Shown here in pieces: positions 1-9,481 of a DNA stretch of 64,000 bases. The notes below the pieces were generated by a model. That model was not told the origin of the DNA. It ran no database searches and saw nothing but the letters and a program-made list of their open reading frames with translations. Each line of letters begins with the position of its first letter. Position 1 is the stretch's first letter. The DNA comes from Belnapia sp. F-4-1. GTDB lineage: Bacteria > Pseudomonadota > Alphaproteobacteria > Acetobacterales > Acetobacteraceae. The translations under genes were made by a program, and so were the position numbers. The stretch is from positions 5,154,028 through 5,218,027 of the forward strand of contig NZ_KN676113.1 of assembly GCF_000802185.1 (NCBI RefSeq), in the 5' to 3' direction.

Positions 1-712
1 GGGGGAGTACATAGCCGAGATCGGGTTCGTGCGCCTGCCGGACCGACCACGGCTCGAGCCGTTCGTTATAGCTGTTGGCCCGATGATGGCCATGTCGCCC
101 GATATGGACACGCAGCAGCCTGACGCGCCCATGGAAGACGTAAAATTTCAGGTCGGCTGGGATGCCGCCATCCGCGTCCAGCAACATCTCCTCAGCGAGG
201 AGGCGCGGCGTGAGATCACGGTAGGCCCATTCCCCAGCTGTTTCATAATGATTGCGACGCAGCCAGCCATTCGCTTGGGAGACGGCGGTGGGGATGTCGA
301 GCGCCGTGCGGTCATGGACGAGCAGATTCATGTTCCAGCCGTGGCTGCCCTTGAGCACGAAACGGCTGGGCAATTTCTCCCACTCGATGTCCTCGGCGCG
401 GCTCCAGATGCCGAGCAGCGGCACGAGCACGTCATTTCCGACGCGATCCACGACGTAGCGGCGGGCATTGATCTTGTCCGTCGTCAGCGCCAGCAGCGGA
501 TTCCTATCGTGGAGTATCCGCCAACCAAGCTTTTCGTTGAAAGTCGCTGGTTGAGAAAGATTGGGGTCATATCCCAAAGCGGCACGCATGCGGTAGCGAA
601 GATGTCGCTCCCGCAAAACCGCGTCCAAGGCTGGTACATACTGGGCAGCATGCCGTACTACATTCCGCAGCGGAGATGACTTTGGTTCGGCGGGATGTAT
701 GGTATCGGACAT
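1..712 (-). CDS. TupA-like ATP-grasp protein, C-terminus cut off by window edge
   Basis: The reading frame is open from an ATG at 712 down to the left edge, giving at least 237 residues of the N-terminal part. It shows the same landmarks as the complete gene at 41867-42847: a GYDPNLSQPATFNEK segment, a TTDK motif, LKGSHGWNMNLLV, and LKFYVFHGRVRLL. These fit the TupA-like ATP-grasp family, whose members are thought to join carboxylate and amine groups and often sit in cell-surface polysaccharide loci. The two copies are clear paralogs but diverged. By eye this copy and its upstream spacer are less GC-rich than the rest of the window, which may mean recent acquisition. The exact substrate is unknown. 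Confidence 0.8.
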   Translation of the reverse strand, partial: MSDTIHPAEPKSSPLRNVVRHAAQYVPALDAVLRERHLRYRMRAALGYDPNLSQPATFNEKLGWRILHDRNPLLALTTDKINARRYVVDRVGNDVLVPLLGIWSRAEDIEWEKLPSRFVLKGSHGWNMNLLVHDRTALDIPTAVSQANGWLRRNHYETAGEWAYRDLTPRLLAEEMLLDADGGIPADLKFYVFHGRVRLLRVHIGRHGHHRANSYNERLEPWSVRQAHEPDLGYVLP

Positions 713-1075
713 TGTCGGGTCTCTCGTAGGCTCACTTGGCTTCCTAACGTGCAGTTCACCTACGCAACACCATCGCTCACTTTGTTGTGCGACAGCATCT
801 TTAGTAATGTGTTCGGTGGTGACGGCTGCGGGACAGAGGATGAGCCGATAACCGGCGAGACACGCAGCGTAGAAGTCGTGTTCATGATAATGAAACATGG
901 AAACAGCCAACCGGTCCTGATCTCCAGGAATTACCCCTCCATATTTTTTTCTTACATTGATTTGCCGCTATGTATGATGGTTGCGAAAGGTATTAATCTG
1001 CAAATTCATTTCTGTTTGGCCATTTTTATTATACTATAGTAGCGTTTTATTACACTAAACCGGGTTACCTTCCCC
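713..1075. other. AT-rich intergenic spacer
   Basis: No convincing gene lies here. The stretch is strikingly AT-rich against its surroundings, especially 930-1050. A minus-strand TATAAT hexamer sits at 1028-1033 and could be a -10 element for the ATP-grasp gene, but no good -35 is placed above it and the leader would be about 300 nt. An open frame on the plus strand across 695-1039 overlaps the start of the ATP-grasp gene and has no recognisable protein features. Confidence 0.6.
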
Positions 1076-2356
1076 CTACCCCTCCGCTACCTCGTGAAGC
1101 ACCTGCGCCAGCACCCGGGCCCCCGCCGCCAGCTGGGCCGGCGAGGAATACTCCGCCGGGTTGTGGCTGATGCCCTTGCGGCTCGGGACGAAAATCATCC
1201 CGCTCGGGCAGAGCGGCACCATGAACTGTGCGTCGTGAAATGCGCCCGAGGGCATGCGCAGCGCGCGCAGCCCCTGCGCCGCCGCGGCGCGCGCCACCGC
1301 CTCCGTCACCTGCGGCGCGAAGTCCACCGGCAGGGCGTGGAAGCGCTCCGTCACCGTCACCTCGCAGTGCTGCACGGCGGCGCGGATGGTGGGCGCGATG
1401 GCGTCGCCCCGCTCCGTCAGCACCGTGGCCGAGGGGTGGCGGAAATCGATGGTGAAGCGCACCCGCTCCGCCACGCTGTTGGAGCTGTTGGGGTGGACCT
1501 CGATCCGCGCCACGGTGAAGCGGAGGATGTCGGTCGGGTCGTCCATCAGCGCGTTCAGCGCGGTGATGGCGCGGAGCATGTCCTGCACCGCGTCGCGCCG
1601 CATGGAGAGGGGCGCGGTGCCGGCATGGGCGCTCTCGCCGCGCAGCTCGACCAGGAACCAGCGGCTGCCCTGGATGCCGGTGACGATGCCGATGTCCTGA
1701 CCCTCCGCCTCCAGCCGCGGGCCTTGCTCGATATGGGCCTCGACATAGGCGTGGGGGGCCCGGCCCTCGACCACGCCGAGGGGACGGCGGGGGAGGTCGG
1801 CCTCGAGCGCCAGTTGCTCGCGGAGGGCGTCGCCGAAGCGGATGCCCTCGCCATCCTCCACCGCGTCCCAGGTGTCGGCGGCGCTGTGGCCGGCATAGGC
1901 CATGCTGCCCATGCAGCCGGGGGCGAAGCGGCCGCCCTCCTCATTGGTCCAGGCGACCAGCTCGATCGGGCGGCGGGGGGTGATGCCGGCCTCGCGCATC
2001 GCCTGGATCGCCTCCAGCCCGGCGAGGACGCCCCAGATGCCGTCGAACCGGCCGCCCGCCGGCTGGCTGTCCATGTGGCTGCCGGTCAGCACGGGGGCGA
2101 GGCCGGGCTCGCGGCCTTCCATGCGAAGGAAGAGGTTGTTCAGCGCGTCGATGGAGGGGGTGAGACCGATCGATTCGCCCCAGGCGATGAGCAGGCGGCG
2201 GGCCTCGCGGTCCAGGGGGGAGAGGCAGGGGCGGTTGACGCCGGGGGAGCCGTCGGCGCCGGTGATGGCGCCGAGGCGGGCCATCTGCATCAGCCGATCC
2301 CATTGGCGCTGCTCGCTTACCGCGGCGACCAGGTTCGGCGCGACCGCTTCGCTCAT
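1076..2356 (-). CDS. M20-family Zn-dependent amidohydrolase (allantoate / N-carbamoyl-L-amino-acid hydrolase type)
   Basis: A 426-residue binuclear zinc hydrolase of the M20 carbamoylase branch. Metal-binding landmarks are present: GSHMDSQPAGGRFDG (His and bridging Asp), NEEGGRF (Glu), VEAHIEQGP (His), and near the C-terminus GISHNPAEYS (His). Family members hydrolyse N-carbamoyl amino acids, allantoate or ureidoglycine-type substrates in the cytosol. The divergent neighbour is 5-hydroxyisourate hydrolase, so allantoate amidohydrolase in purine breakdown is the favoured role, but sequence alone does not separate the subtypes. The ATG at 2356 was chosen over an ATG 19 codons upstream because a GAAGGGAT ribosome site precedes it and the extra residues are Arg/Pro-rich and unlike the family. 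Confidence 0.85.
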   Translation of the reverse strand: MSEAVAPNLVAAVSEQRQWDRLMQMARLGAITGADGSPGVNRPCLSPLDREARRLLIAWGESIGLTPSIDALNNLFLRMEGREPGLAPVLTGSHMDSQPAGGRFDGIWGVLAGLEAIQAMREAGITPRRPIELVAWTNEEGGRFAPGCMGSMAYAGHSAADTWDAVEDGEGIRFGDALREQLALEADLPRRPLGVVEGRAPHAYVEAHIEQGPRLEAEGQDIGIVTGIQGSRWFLVELRGESAHAGTAPLSMRRDAVQDMLRAITALNALMDDPTDILRFTVARIEVHPNSSNSVAERVRFTIDFRHPSATVLTERGDAIAPTIRAAVQHCEVTVTERFHALPVDFAPQVTEAVARAAAAQGLRALRMPSGAFHDAQFMVPLCPSGMIFVPSRKGISHNPAEYSSPAQLAAGARVLAQVLHEVAEG

Positions 2357-2453
2357 CGTCCCATCCCTTCTCATTCGCCCGGGGACAAACCGCAGGCGGC
2401 AGGGTGGCGTCAAGCCGTGCTAGACCGCGCCCTGCAACGAAGGGGAATGGCCG

Positions 2454-2801
2454 ATGGCGGGGTATCTCAGCACGCATGTGCTGAACACGGCGGAGGGGGT
2501 GCCGGGCGCCGGCATCGCGGTGGAGCTGTGGCGGCTGGAGCCGGTGCCGGTGCTCGTCGCGCGGACGGTGACGATGGCGGATGGGCGGAATGCCGAGGCC
2601 TTCTACCCGGAGGGGGCGGGGTTCGTCGCGGGGCTGCACGAGCTGCGCTTCGGCATCGGCGCATATTTCGCGGGGCGCGCGGCGGGCCGAAGCTTCTATG
2701 ACGTGGTTCCGGTGCGGGTGCGGCTCGAGGCGAACCAGGGGCATTACCATGTTCCGCTGCTCTGCTCGCCATTCGGCTACACAACCTACCGGGGGTCCTG
2801 A
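2454..2801 (+). CDS. uraH: 5-hydroxyisourate hydrolase (transthyretin-like)
   Basis: A 115-residue protein with both family signatures: the N-terminal HVLNTAEGVPG segment, carrying an active-site His, and the C-terminal YRGS tetrapeptide that distinguishes HIU hydrolases from transthyretin. The enzyme converts the urate oxidase product 5-hydroxyisourate to OHCU on the way to allantoin. Length is typical, about 110-120 residues, and it acts as a tetramer in known cases. It is divergent from the M20 amidohydrolase, with 97 bases between the starts, consistent with a shared purine-degradation promoter region. Urate oxidase and OHCU decarboxylase are not in this window. Confidence 0.93.
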   Translation: MAGYLSTHVLNTAEGVPGAGIAVELWRLEPVPVLVARTVTMADGRNAEAFYPEGAGFVAGLHELRFGIGAYFAGRAAGRSFYDVVPVRVRLEANQGHYHVPLLCSPFGYTTYRGS

Positions 2802-2833
2802 GCGTTTCGCCTGCTTCGGCGAGGGAGGCAGGC

Positions 2834-3241
2834 ATGACGGAGCGGGAGGAATTGCTCGCAGCGGTCGGCCGGGGCGATGCGGTGGCGGTCGGCGCGTTGC
2901 TCGATGCGGCGCCGGACCTGGCCGCGCCGCGCGGCGGGCGGGCGGATGACCCGGTGGCGCTGGCGGCCCGGCTCGGCCATCTCACCGTGCTGCGGCTGCT
3001 GCTGGAACGCGGCGGCCAGGGCGAGCCGGAGGGCGACCCGCGCGAGGCACCGACGGCGCTGATGCAGGCAGCCGCGGCGGGGCAGCAGGATGCCATCGCC
3101 CTTCTTCTCGAATTCGGCGCCGACCCGGCGCTGCGCGACCGCGAGGGGCGTAGCGCCGCGGATTACGCGACGGAGGCTGGCCACGCCGATCTCGCCCGGC
3201 GCCTCTACACCGATACGGAAACGGAACGCCTGATCTGGTAG
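2834..3241 (+). CDS. Small ankyrin-repeat protein
   Basis: A 135-residue protein made almost entirely of ankyrin repeats. The segments [40 protein letters not shown] and [18 protein letters not shown] show the usual paired-helix pattern, followed by a short acidic tail. Such proteins bind partner proteins; no enzymatic motif is visible. It follows uraH by 32 bases on the same strand behind a strong GAGGGAGGC ribosome site, so co-transcription is likely. A role in purine degradation cannot be inferred from this alone. Confidence 0.85.
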   Translation: MTEREELLAAVGRGDAVAVGALLDAAPDLAAPRGGRADDPVALAARLGHLTVLRLLLERGGQGEPEGDPREAPTALMQAAAAGQQDAIALLLEFGADPALRDREGRSAADYATEAGHADLARRLYTDTETERLIW

Positions 3242-3299
3242 CGGAACGCTCGGCCGGGTGCTGCGTAGCGCAGTCATTGCGACTGCCGGAGAGGGACCG

Positions 3300-3899
3300 A
3301 TGGCGCGTATTCTGGTGCTCTATTATTCCATGTATGGCCATGTGGAGACCATGGCCGGGGCTGTCGCCGAAGGCGCCCGCGGTGCTGGCGCCACGGTGAC
3401 GGTAAAGCGGGTGCCGGAGCTCGCGCCGCGCCCCGTGCTGGAGAAGGCCGGAGCGAAGCTCGACCAAGCGGCGCCCGAAGCCTCGCCGCAGGAGTTGGAC
3501 CAATACGACGCCATCATCCTCGGCTGCCCGACCCGCTATGGACGGATGGCGGCGCAGATGGCGCAATTCTGGGACCAGACGGGCGGGCTTTGGGCACGTG
3601 GCGCGCTCATCGGCAAGGTCGCCAGCGGCTTCACCTCCACCGCCAGCCAGCATGGCGGCCAGGAAACGACCCTGATGGCGATGCACACCATGTTCCTGCA
3701 TCACGGCATGGTCGTGGTGGGCCTGCCCTATTCGGCATCGGGGCTGACCCGGCTCGACGAGGTCAGCGGCGGCAGCCCCTATGGCGCGACAACCATCGCC
3801 GGCGGCAAGGGCGAGCGGCAGCTAAGTGCCAATGAGCTGGAAATGGCGAGCTTCCAGGGCCGGCATGTGGCGGGGATCACGGCCAGGCTGCTCGGCTGA
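3300..3899 (+). CDS. wrbA: NAD(P)H:quinone oxidoreductase WrbA
   Basis: A 199-residue flavodoxin-fold protein with the WrbA features: [16 protein letters not shown] at the FMN-phosphate loop, [24 protein letters not shown], and the [13 protein letters not shown] segment. WrbA reduces quinones by two electrons with FMN and NAD(P)H, protecting against redox cycling. The start at 3300 has GAGAGGGACCG before it and gives the standard family length; an upstream in-frame ATG at 3258 would add 14 unrelated residues. It lies downstream of the ankyrin gene and convergent with the chemoreceptor gene. Confidence 0.93.
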   Translation: MARILVLYYSMYGHVETMAGAVAEGARGAGATVTVKRVPELAPRPVLEKAGAKLDQAAPEASPQELDQYDAIILGCPTRYGRMAAQMAQFWDQTGGLWARGALIGKVASGFTSTASQHGGQETTLMAMHTMFLHHGMVVVGLPYSASGLTRLDEVSGGSPYGATTIAGGKGERQLSANELEMASFQGRHVAGITARLLG

Positions 3900-3912
3900 A
3901 CCGGCATTCCCA

Positions 3913-3932
3913 GCCGGATGATCGCATCCGGC
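3913..3932. terminator. Convergent hairpin between wrbA and chemoreceptor gene
   Basis: A perfect 8-bp stem (GCCGGATG / CATCCGGC) with loop ATCG lies 13 bases past the wrbA stop and 18 bases past the end of the opposing chemoreceptor gene. There is no clear U-run on either side, so it may be a weak or bidirectional terminator or simply a stabilising 3' hairpin. Confidence 0.5.
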
Positions 3933-3950
3933 CGGGCTCGGTCCTCATCC

Positions 3951-5648
3951 TCAGGCGGCGCGGAGCCGCCCGAGGGTTTCGCCCAGGGCGCGGCGGAGGG
4001 TTTCCGCCTGTTCGGCGAGGGTGGCCGAGGTTGCCTGCACCTGGCTGGCGGCGCCGCCGGTCTCGCCGGCTGCGGCGGTAACGCCGTCGATGGCCCCGGC
4101 GATGGCCGCGGTGCCGGCCGCCGCCTGCTGCACATTCTGGGCGATGTCCCGCGTCGCGGCGCCTTGCTCCTCCACCGCCGCGGCGATGGCCGCGGTGACC
4201 TCGTTGATGGCGCCGATGCTGTCGCGGATCACGCCGATATCGGTGGTTGCCTGACGGGTGGCAGCCTGCATCGACTGGATCTGGGCGGCGATGTTTCCGG
4301 TGGCCTGCGCCGTCTGATTGGCCAGGGCCTTCACCTCGCTCGCCACCACGGCGAAGCCCTTGCCAGCCTCGCCGGCCCGCGCCGCTTCGATCGTCGCGTT
4401 CAGCGCCAGCAGATTGGTTTGGCCGGCGATGCTGTCGATCAGCCGGGTCACCTCCCCGATCCTTGCCGCGGCCTCGTTCAGGTTGGCGACCGTCGCATCG
4501 GTGCGGTTGGCCTGGTCGGCGGCGCTGGCCGCCATGCGCGCGCTTTCAGCCACCTGCCGGCTGATCTCGGCAACCGAGGCTGCCAGTTCCTCGGTCGCGG
4601 CGGCGACGGTGTTGACGTTGCCGCTCGCTTCCTGCGTGGCGCCGCTGACCGTGCCGGCCCGCTCGCTGGTGCCGTCAGCGATGGCGACCTTGGATGTCGC
4701 GGCGGCGTTGAGCTCGGCCGCCGCCGAGGCGATGTGCTCGGTGACGCCGCCGATGCTGGTCTCAAGGCTGGAGGCGAGGCTGGCGAGGCCGGCCTTGCGC
4801 TCCTCCTCGGCCCGCTGCTTGGCGGCCTCCTGGCCAGCGCGCAGTGTCTCGGCCTGCTGCAGGCTGGTGGCGAAGCCCTGGAGGGCACGGGCCATGCTGC
4901 CGATCTCGTCGCGGCGGTCGGCATCGTCGATCGGCGTGGCGAGGTCGCCGCCGGCCAGCCGCTGCATGGCGCCTTGGAGGCGGGCGAAGGGCTGGATCAC
5001 GGTGAGGCGAGCCATCCAGAGGCCGAGGCCGAGGCTGAGCAGGATGCCAGTGCCAAGGACTGTGACGGCTGTCCAGATGGTGGATTGAGCCTCGTCCCGC
5101 AGCGCCGCAGATTTCGCGGCGGCCGATGCGAGCAGGGACGCCGTCATCTCCCTGCTTTCTTCGCGCAGCTTGGTGATCTGAGTGAAAAACTCCGTCCGCA
5201 ACAGGGCCATCGCCTCGGCGCCGCGCCCCGCCTGCAGCATGGCGATGCCACGCAGCCCGGTTGCGTGCAGGGCCTCGAACTCGCGCTCGATGCCGGCGAG
5301 GGTCGCGGCATGCGGCGTTCCCGCCACGGCCGCCCGCAGCGCCGCGGCACGCTCCGCGAAGGTCGACCCGATGGCCTCCAGATCCTTGGCCGACTGGGCG
5401 ATGTTCACCGCCTCCGGCACTGCGAAGGCCCGCCAGAGGGCGCGGGGCATGTCGACGATCGTGACGTTGACCCGGGTGGCATGGGTTGCGCCCTGGCTTT
5501 CCCGCGCGAGCAGGCTGGCATAGGCGGCATCGAGCGTGACCAGGGAGCGGCTGACGAAAGCGCCGGCTCCCAGCGCCACCGAAGCCATCACGGCCAGGGG
5601 CAGCATGACCTTCAAGGACAGGCGGGCATGACGAAAGGCGTTCAGCAT
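3951..5648 (-). CDS. Methyl-accepting chemotaxis protein
   Basis: A 565-residue chemoreceptor. Order: an N-terminal membrane segment (about residues 12-35), a helical four-helix-bundle-like periplasmic domain rich in Ala and Arg, a second membrane segment ([20 protein letters not shown]), a HAMP domain, then a long cytoplasmic coiled coil with the signalling hairpin ([20 protein letters not shown]) that contacts CheW and CheA. The tail lacks a CheR-binding pentapeptide. The start at 5648 gives a short leader before the first membrane segment; an in-frame ATG at 5717 is also possible, and longer forms would run into fusA. No che genes are nearby, so it probably feeds a chemotaxis system encoded elsewhere. 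The ligand is unknown. Confidence 0.9.
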   Translation of the reverse strand: MLNAFRHARLSLKVMLPLAVMASVALGAGAFVSRSLVTLDAAYASLLARESQGATHATRVNVTIVDMPRALWRAFAVPEAVNIAQSAKDLEAIGSTFAERAAALRAAVAGTPHAATLAGIEREFEALHATGLRGIAMLQAGRGAEAMALLRTEFFTQITKLREESREMTASLLASAAAKSAALRDEAQSTIWTAVTVLGTGILLSLGLGLWMARLTVIQPFARLQGAMQRLAGGDLATPIDDADRRDEIGSMARALQGFATSLQQAETLRAGQEAAKQRAEEERKAGLASLASSLETSIGGVTEHIASAAAELNAAATSKVAIADGTSERAGTVSGATQEASGNVNTVAAATEELAASVAEISRQVAESARMAASAADQANRTDATVANLNEAAARIGEVTRLIDSIAGQTNLLALNATIEAARAGEAGKGFAVVASEVKALANQTAQATGNIAAQIQSMQAATRQATTDIGVIRDSIGAINEVTAAIAAAVEEQGAATRDIAQNVQQAAAGTAAIAGAIDGVTAAAGETGGAASQVQATSATLAEQAETLRRALGETLGRLRAA

Positions 5649-5868
5649 GATGGCGTCCGATGCTGCGGCCCGGGAATTCGAACCGATCGAGTTTCGTAAC
5701 GCCCTTGTGATTGTCATCCGGTTAATGGCGCCTTGCTCGAAACCCGCTTGCAAAACCGGGCCGGAGGGGGCATCTCCCCCGCGATACCAGACCGATTGAG
5801 TCAGACCTCGGCGGGCGGTGCGGAGAGATATCCGCGGCCGGGCCCGCTTTTGCCTATGGAGGCCCATC

Positions 5869-7950
5869 GTGGCGCGCACCCCGCTCGACCGAATCCGCAA
5901 TATCGGCATCACCGCGCATATCGACGCGGGCAAGACCACGACGACCGAGCGGATCCTCTACTACACCGGCAAGTCGCATCGGATCGGCGAGGTCCATGAC
6001 GGCAACACCACGACCGACTACATGGAGCAGGAGCGCGAGCGGGGGATCACCATCACCTCCGCGGCCGTGACCGCTGTGTGGAAGGACCACCGGATCAACA
6101 TCATCGACACGCCCGGCCACATCGACTTCAACATTGAGGTCAACCGGTCGCTCCGCGTGCTCGACGGCGCCGTCTTCATCATCGAGGGCGTGGCGGGCGT
6201 GCAGCCGCAGTCCGAGACCAACTGGCGCTTGGCGGACCGCTACAACGTCCCCCGGCTGATCTTCATCAACAAGCTCGACCGCACCGGCGCCGACTTCTAC
6301 CGCGCGGCCGCGACGCTGACCGAGAAGCTCGGCATCACCTGGATCGCCCTGCAGCTGCCGATCGGCATCGAGGACACCTTCAAGGGCGTCGTCGACCTGG
6401 TCGAGATGAAGGCGATCATCTGGGAGGGCGACGAGCTCGGCGCCGCCTACCACGACGAGGAGATCCCGGAGGATCTGAAGGAGAAGGCGGCCGAGTACCG
6501 CCAGCTCCTGCTCGACACCGCGCTGAGCGTCGACGACGCCGGCATGGAGGAGTATTTCGAGAAGGGTGACGTTTCGGTCGAGACGCTGAAGCGCGCCATC
6601 AAGCGCGGCACGATCGACGGCACCTTCCGCCCGGTAATGTGCGGCACCGCCTTCAAGAACAAGGGCGTGCAGCCGCTGCTGGACGGCGTGCTCGACTACC
6701 TGCCGAGCCCGATCGACATCCCCGGCATCAAGGTCGCCGCCGAGGAAGGCGAGGAGGAGACCGCCGACCGCCGCATCATCCCGGCCGACGAGACGCTGCC
6801 CTTCGCTGGCCTCGCCTTCAAGATCATCAACGACAAGTACGGCAACCTGACCTTCGTGCGCGTCTATGCCGGCGTGCTGAAGCAGGGCGACATGGTCATG
6901 AACACGACCAAGGGCCACCGCGAGCGCATCGGCCGCATGTTCCAGATGCATGCCGACAAGCGCGAGGAGATCAAGGAGGTCACCGCCGGCGACATCGCCG
7001 CCTTCGTCGGGCTGAAGGACACCGGCACGGGTGACACGCTGGCCGACCAAGCGGACCCGGTGGTGCTGGAGCGCATGGCCTTCCCGATCCCGGTCATCGA
7101 CATCTCGGTCGAGCCGAAGACGAAGGAGGGCGTCGAGAAGATGACGCTCGGCCTGCAGAAGCTGGCCGGCGAGGACCCCTCGCTGCGCCTCAAGACCGAC
7201 CAGGAGACCGGCCAGACCATCCTCTCCGGCATGGGCGAGCTGCATCTCGAGATCATCATCGACCGGCTGCGGCGGGAATACGGCGTCGACGCCCATATCG
7301 GCGCGCCGCAGGTGGCCTATCGCGAGACGATCACCAAGAGCCACACCGAGACCTACACCCACAAGAAGCAGTCTGGCGGCTCGGGCCAGTACGCCGAGGT
7401 GAAGATCACCTTCGAGCCGAAGGAGCGGAACACCGGCATCGAGTTCTCGAACTCGGTGGTCGGCGGCGCGGTGCCGAAGGAGTACATCCCGGCGGTCGAC
7501 AAGGGCATCAAGGTGCAGGCCGATACCGGCGTGCTCGCGGGCTTCCCGACGGTCGACTTCAAGTACAGCCTGGTGGACGGCAAGTACCACGACGTCGACT
7601 CGTCGGCCCTGGCCTTCGAGATCGCCGCCAAGGCTTGCTTCCGCGAGGGCATGAAGAAGGCCGGCCCGGTCATCCTTGAGCCGATCATGGATGTCGAGGT
7701 GACGACGCCGCAGGATCATGTCGGCGACGTGGTGGGCGACCTCAACCGCCGCCGTGGCGTGATCCAGAGCCAGGACATGGCCGGCACCTCGGTCATCGTG
7801 CGCGCGCATGTGCCGCTGAAGGAGATGTTCGGCTACATCTCCAACCTGCGGGGCATGACCAAGGGGCGTGCGTCCTTCTCGATGCAGTTCCACCACTACG
7901 ATCCGGTGCCGCGCAACGTGGCGGACGAGATCATGAAGAACAGCGCCTGA
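5869..7950 (+). CDS. fusA: Translation elongation factor G
   Basis: A 693-residue EF-G, the GTPase that moves tRNAs and mRNA through the ribosome. G-domain motifs are intact: [14 protein letters not shown] (P-loop), ERERGITI (switch I), DTPGHIDF and [10 protein letters not shown]. Domains II to V follow at normal length, including the [12 protein letters not shown] and [17 protein letters not shown] segments. The GTG start at 5869 is preceded by GGAGG and matches the family N-terminus ([12 protein letters not shown]). It stands alone: the usual str-operon partners rpsL, rpsG and tuf are absent, and the next gene is hldE behind a terminator. Several normally near-invariant positions differ ([22 protein letters not shown]), so this may be a second EF-G paralog. 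Confidence 0.92.
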   Translation: MARTPLDRIRNIGITAHIDAGKTTTTERILYYTGKSHRIGEVHDGNTTTDYMEQERERGITITSAAVTAVWKDHRINIIDTPGHIDFNIEVNRSLRVLDGAVFIIEGVAGVQPQSETNWRLADRYNVPRLIFINKLDRTGADFYRAAATLTEKLGITWIALQLPIGIEDTFKGVVDLVEMKAIIWEGDELGAAYHDEEIPEDLKEKAAEYRQLLLDTALSVDDAGMEEYFEKGDVSVETLKRAIKRGTIDGTFRPVMCGTAFKNKGVQPLLDGVLDYLPSPIDIPGIKVAAEEGEEETADRRIIPADETLPFAGLAFKIINDKYGNLTFVRVYAGVLKQGDMVMNTTKGHRERIGRMFQMHADKREEIKEVTAGDIAAFVGLKDTGTGDTLADQADPVVLERMAFPIPVIDISVEPKTKEGVEKMTLGLQKLAGEDPSLRLKTDQETGQTILSGMGELHLEIIIDRLRREYGVDAHIGAPQVAYRETITKSHTETYTHKKQSGGSGQYAEVKITFEPKERNTGIEFSNSVVGGAVPKEYIPAVDKGIKVQADTGVLAGFPTVDFKYSLVDGKYHDVDSSALAFEIAAKACFREGMKKAGPVILEPIMDVEVTTPQDHVGDVVGDLNRRRGVIQSQDMAGTSVIVRAHVPLKEMFGYISNLRGMTKGRASFSMQFHHYDPVPRNVADEIMKNSA

Positions 7951-7979
7951 TCCCTCTCGGCAGGGTCCGGCAGGCCGGC

Positions 7980-8014
7980 GGCGCGGGGGCCAACCCCCGC
8001 GCCGTTTGCTTTTC
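7980..8014 (+). terminator. Rho-independent terminator after fusA
   Basis: A perfect 10-bp stem, GGCGCGGGGG (7980-7989) with CCCCCGCGCC (7994-8003), closes a CCAA loop and is followed by the T-rich GTTTGCTTTTCTT. It lies 29 bases past the fusA stop and separates fusA from hldE. Confidence 0.85.
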
Positions 8015-8022
8015 TTAAGCGC

Positions 8023-8044
8023 GGCAGGGGATTATGCCCCTGCC
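8023..8044 (+). promoter_or_regulatory. Hairpin abutting the hldE start codon
   Basis: A perfect 8-bp inverted repeat, GGCAGGGG (8023-8030) and CCCCTGCC (8037-8044), with loop ATTATG ends exactly one base before the hldE ATG. The only purine-rich candidate ribosome site (AGGGG) lies within the left arm, so in mRNA this stem would hide the initiation region. It could act as a translational control element; it is too short and too close to the gene to be a terminator. Confidence 0.55.
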
Positions 8045-9481
8045 ATGCTCGACTTCAGCGCCCTCCGCATCCTCGTCCTCGGCGATGCCATGCTCGACCG
8101 CTTCCTCTATGGCGAGGTGGAGCGCATCTCGCCCGAGGCGCCGGTGCCGGTGCTGCGCCAGCGCCGGCTGATGGCGATGCCGGGCGGCGCCGGCAACGTC
8201 GCGCGCAACATCACCGCCCTCGGCGGCCGGGCGGTGCTGGTGGGGCTGCTCGGGCCGGATGCGGCCGGGGCGGAGTTCCGGGCGCTGCTCGGCGCCGATC
8301 CCGGCATCGAGGACCGGATGGTGGAAAGCGCCGGGCGTCCGACCATCTGCAAGATGCGCATCATCGCCGGGACCCAGCAGGTGGTGCGCGTCGACGACGA
8401 GGCGACGCGGGCGGCGGAGCCCGAGGAGGCCGAGGCGATGCTGGCGGCGGTGCGGGCTGCCCTGCCCGGCTGCCAGGCGATGATCCTGTCGGACTATGCC
8501 AAGGGCGTGCTCTCGCCCCCGGTCATCGCCGAGGCCATCGCGGCGGCGCGGGCGCGGGGCATCCCCGTGCTGGTCGATCCGAAGAGCGAGGATTTCCGTG
8601 TCTATCGCGGCGCCGATTGCGTGAAGCCCAATGCGCGGGAGCTGGCGCGGGCCACCCGCATGCCGGTCGGGACCGAGGCGGAGGTGGTGGCGGCCGCCGA
8701 ACGGGTGATGGCGGAGGCGGGGCTCGCCGCCCTGCTCTGCACGCGGGCCGGGCATGGCATGGTGCTGGTCCGCGCCGGCGCCGGGGCCAGCAGCGTTCCG
8801 GCCCTGGCGCGCGAGGTCTTCGACGTTTCGGGTGCCGGGGACACGGTGATCGCAACCCTCGCCCTGGTCCATGCCTCCGGCCAGCCGCTGGAGGAGGCGA
8901 TGCGCATCGCCAATGCGGCGGCCGGCATCGTCGTCGGCAAGCTCGGCACGGCGACGGTCGGGGTCGATGAGCTCACCCATGCGCTGCGGGCCGAAAGCGG
9001 CTCTGCCCCGGACGAGGGCGCGCTGCTCGACCGGGAGGCGGCGCGGCGCCTGGTCGCCGAGTGGCGGGCGCATGGGCTGCGGGTCGGCTTCACCAACGGT
9101 GTCTTCGACATTCTCCACGCCGGCCATGTGGCCTCGCTGCGTGCGGCGCGGCGGCGCTGCGACCGGCTGGTGGTGGCGCTCAACGCGGATGCGAGCGTCC
9201 GGCGGCTGAAGGGGCCGACGCGGCCGGTGAACCCGCTGGCCGATCGTGCCGCGGTCGTCGCCGGCCTCGCCTCGGTCGATGCGGTGATCGCCTTCGAGGA
9301 GGACACGCCGATCGAGCTGATCCGCCTGCTGCTGCCCGACGTGCTGATGAAGGGCGGCGACTACACGAAGGAGACGGTGGTCGGCGCGGCCGAGGTCGAG
9401 GCGGCCGGCGGCGAGGTGGTGCTGCTCGACCTGCTGCCGGGGCGCTCGACGACGGGGATCATCGCGCGGGCCAAGACCTAG
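8045..9481 (+). CDS. hldE: Bifunctional D-glycero-beta-D-manno-heptose-7-phosphate kinase / heptose-1-phosphate adenylyltransferase
   Basis: A 478-residue two-domain enzyme. Residues about 1-320 form a PfkB-type sugar kinase (GGAGNVARNITALGG near the N-terminus, catalytic loop VFDVSGAGDTVIA). Residues about 345-478 form a nucleotidyltransferase with FTNGVFDILHAGHVASL and the PGRSTTGII end. It makes ADP-heptose for the lipopolysaccharide inner core. Length and domain order are those of HldE (RfaE). The ATG at 8045 matches the family N-terminus; a TTG at 8006 would lie in the terminator tail. Its last 4 bases overlap the opposing MaoC gene. Translation may be affected by the hairpin directly upstream. 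Confidence 0.94.
   Translation: MLDFSALRILVLGDAMLDRFLYGEVERISPEAPVPVLRQRRLMAMPGGAGNVARNITALGGRAVLVGLLGPDAAGAEFRALLGADPGIEDRMVESAGRPTICKMRIIAGTQQVVRVDDEATRAAEPEEAEAMLAAVRAALPGCQAMILSDYAKGVLSPPVIAEAIAAARARGIPVLVDPKSEDFRVYRGADCVKPNARELARATRMPVGTEAEVVAAAERVMAEAGLAALLCTRAGHGMVLVRAGAGASSVPALAREVFDVSGAGDTVIATLALVHASGQPLEEAMRIANAAAGIVVGKLGTATVGVDELTHALRAESGSAPDEGALLDREAARRLVAEWRAHGLRVGFTNGVFDILHAGHVASLRAARRRCDRLVVALNADASVRRLKGPTRPVNPLADRAAVVAGLASVDAVIAFEEDTPIELIRLLLPDVLMKGGDYTKETVVGAAEVEAAGGEVVLLDLLPGRSTTGIIARAKT

Noticed and set aside
29..679. Plus-strand open frame of 216 residues
   Set aside because: It is antisense to the ATP-grasp gene, which has clear homology to 41867-42847; the plus-strand product has no recognisable features.
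695..1039. Plus-strand open frame of 114 residues in the AT-rich spacer
   Set aside because: It overlaps the start of the ATP-grasp gene, has a random-looking composition, and no ribosome site or domain.
1094..2701. Long plus-strand frame of 535 residues
   Set aside because: Antisense shadow of the M20 amidohydrolase, Arg/Ala/Gly/His-rich as expected from GC-rich DNA; similar long shadows lie opposite fusA (5854-7896), the chemoreceptor (3918-5699) and clpA (32071-34149).
5673..5684. tRNA T-loop-like GGTTCGAATTCC on the minus strand
   Set aside because: No complementary T stem, acceptor stem or anticodon arm could be formed around it; it lies in the leader of the chemoreceptor gene.
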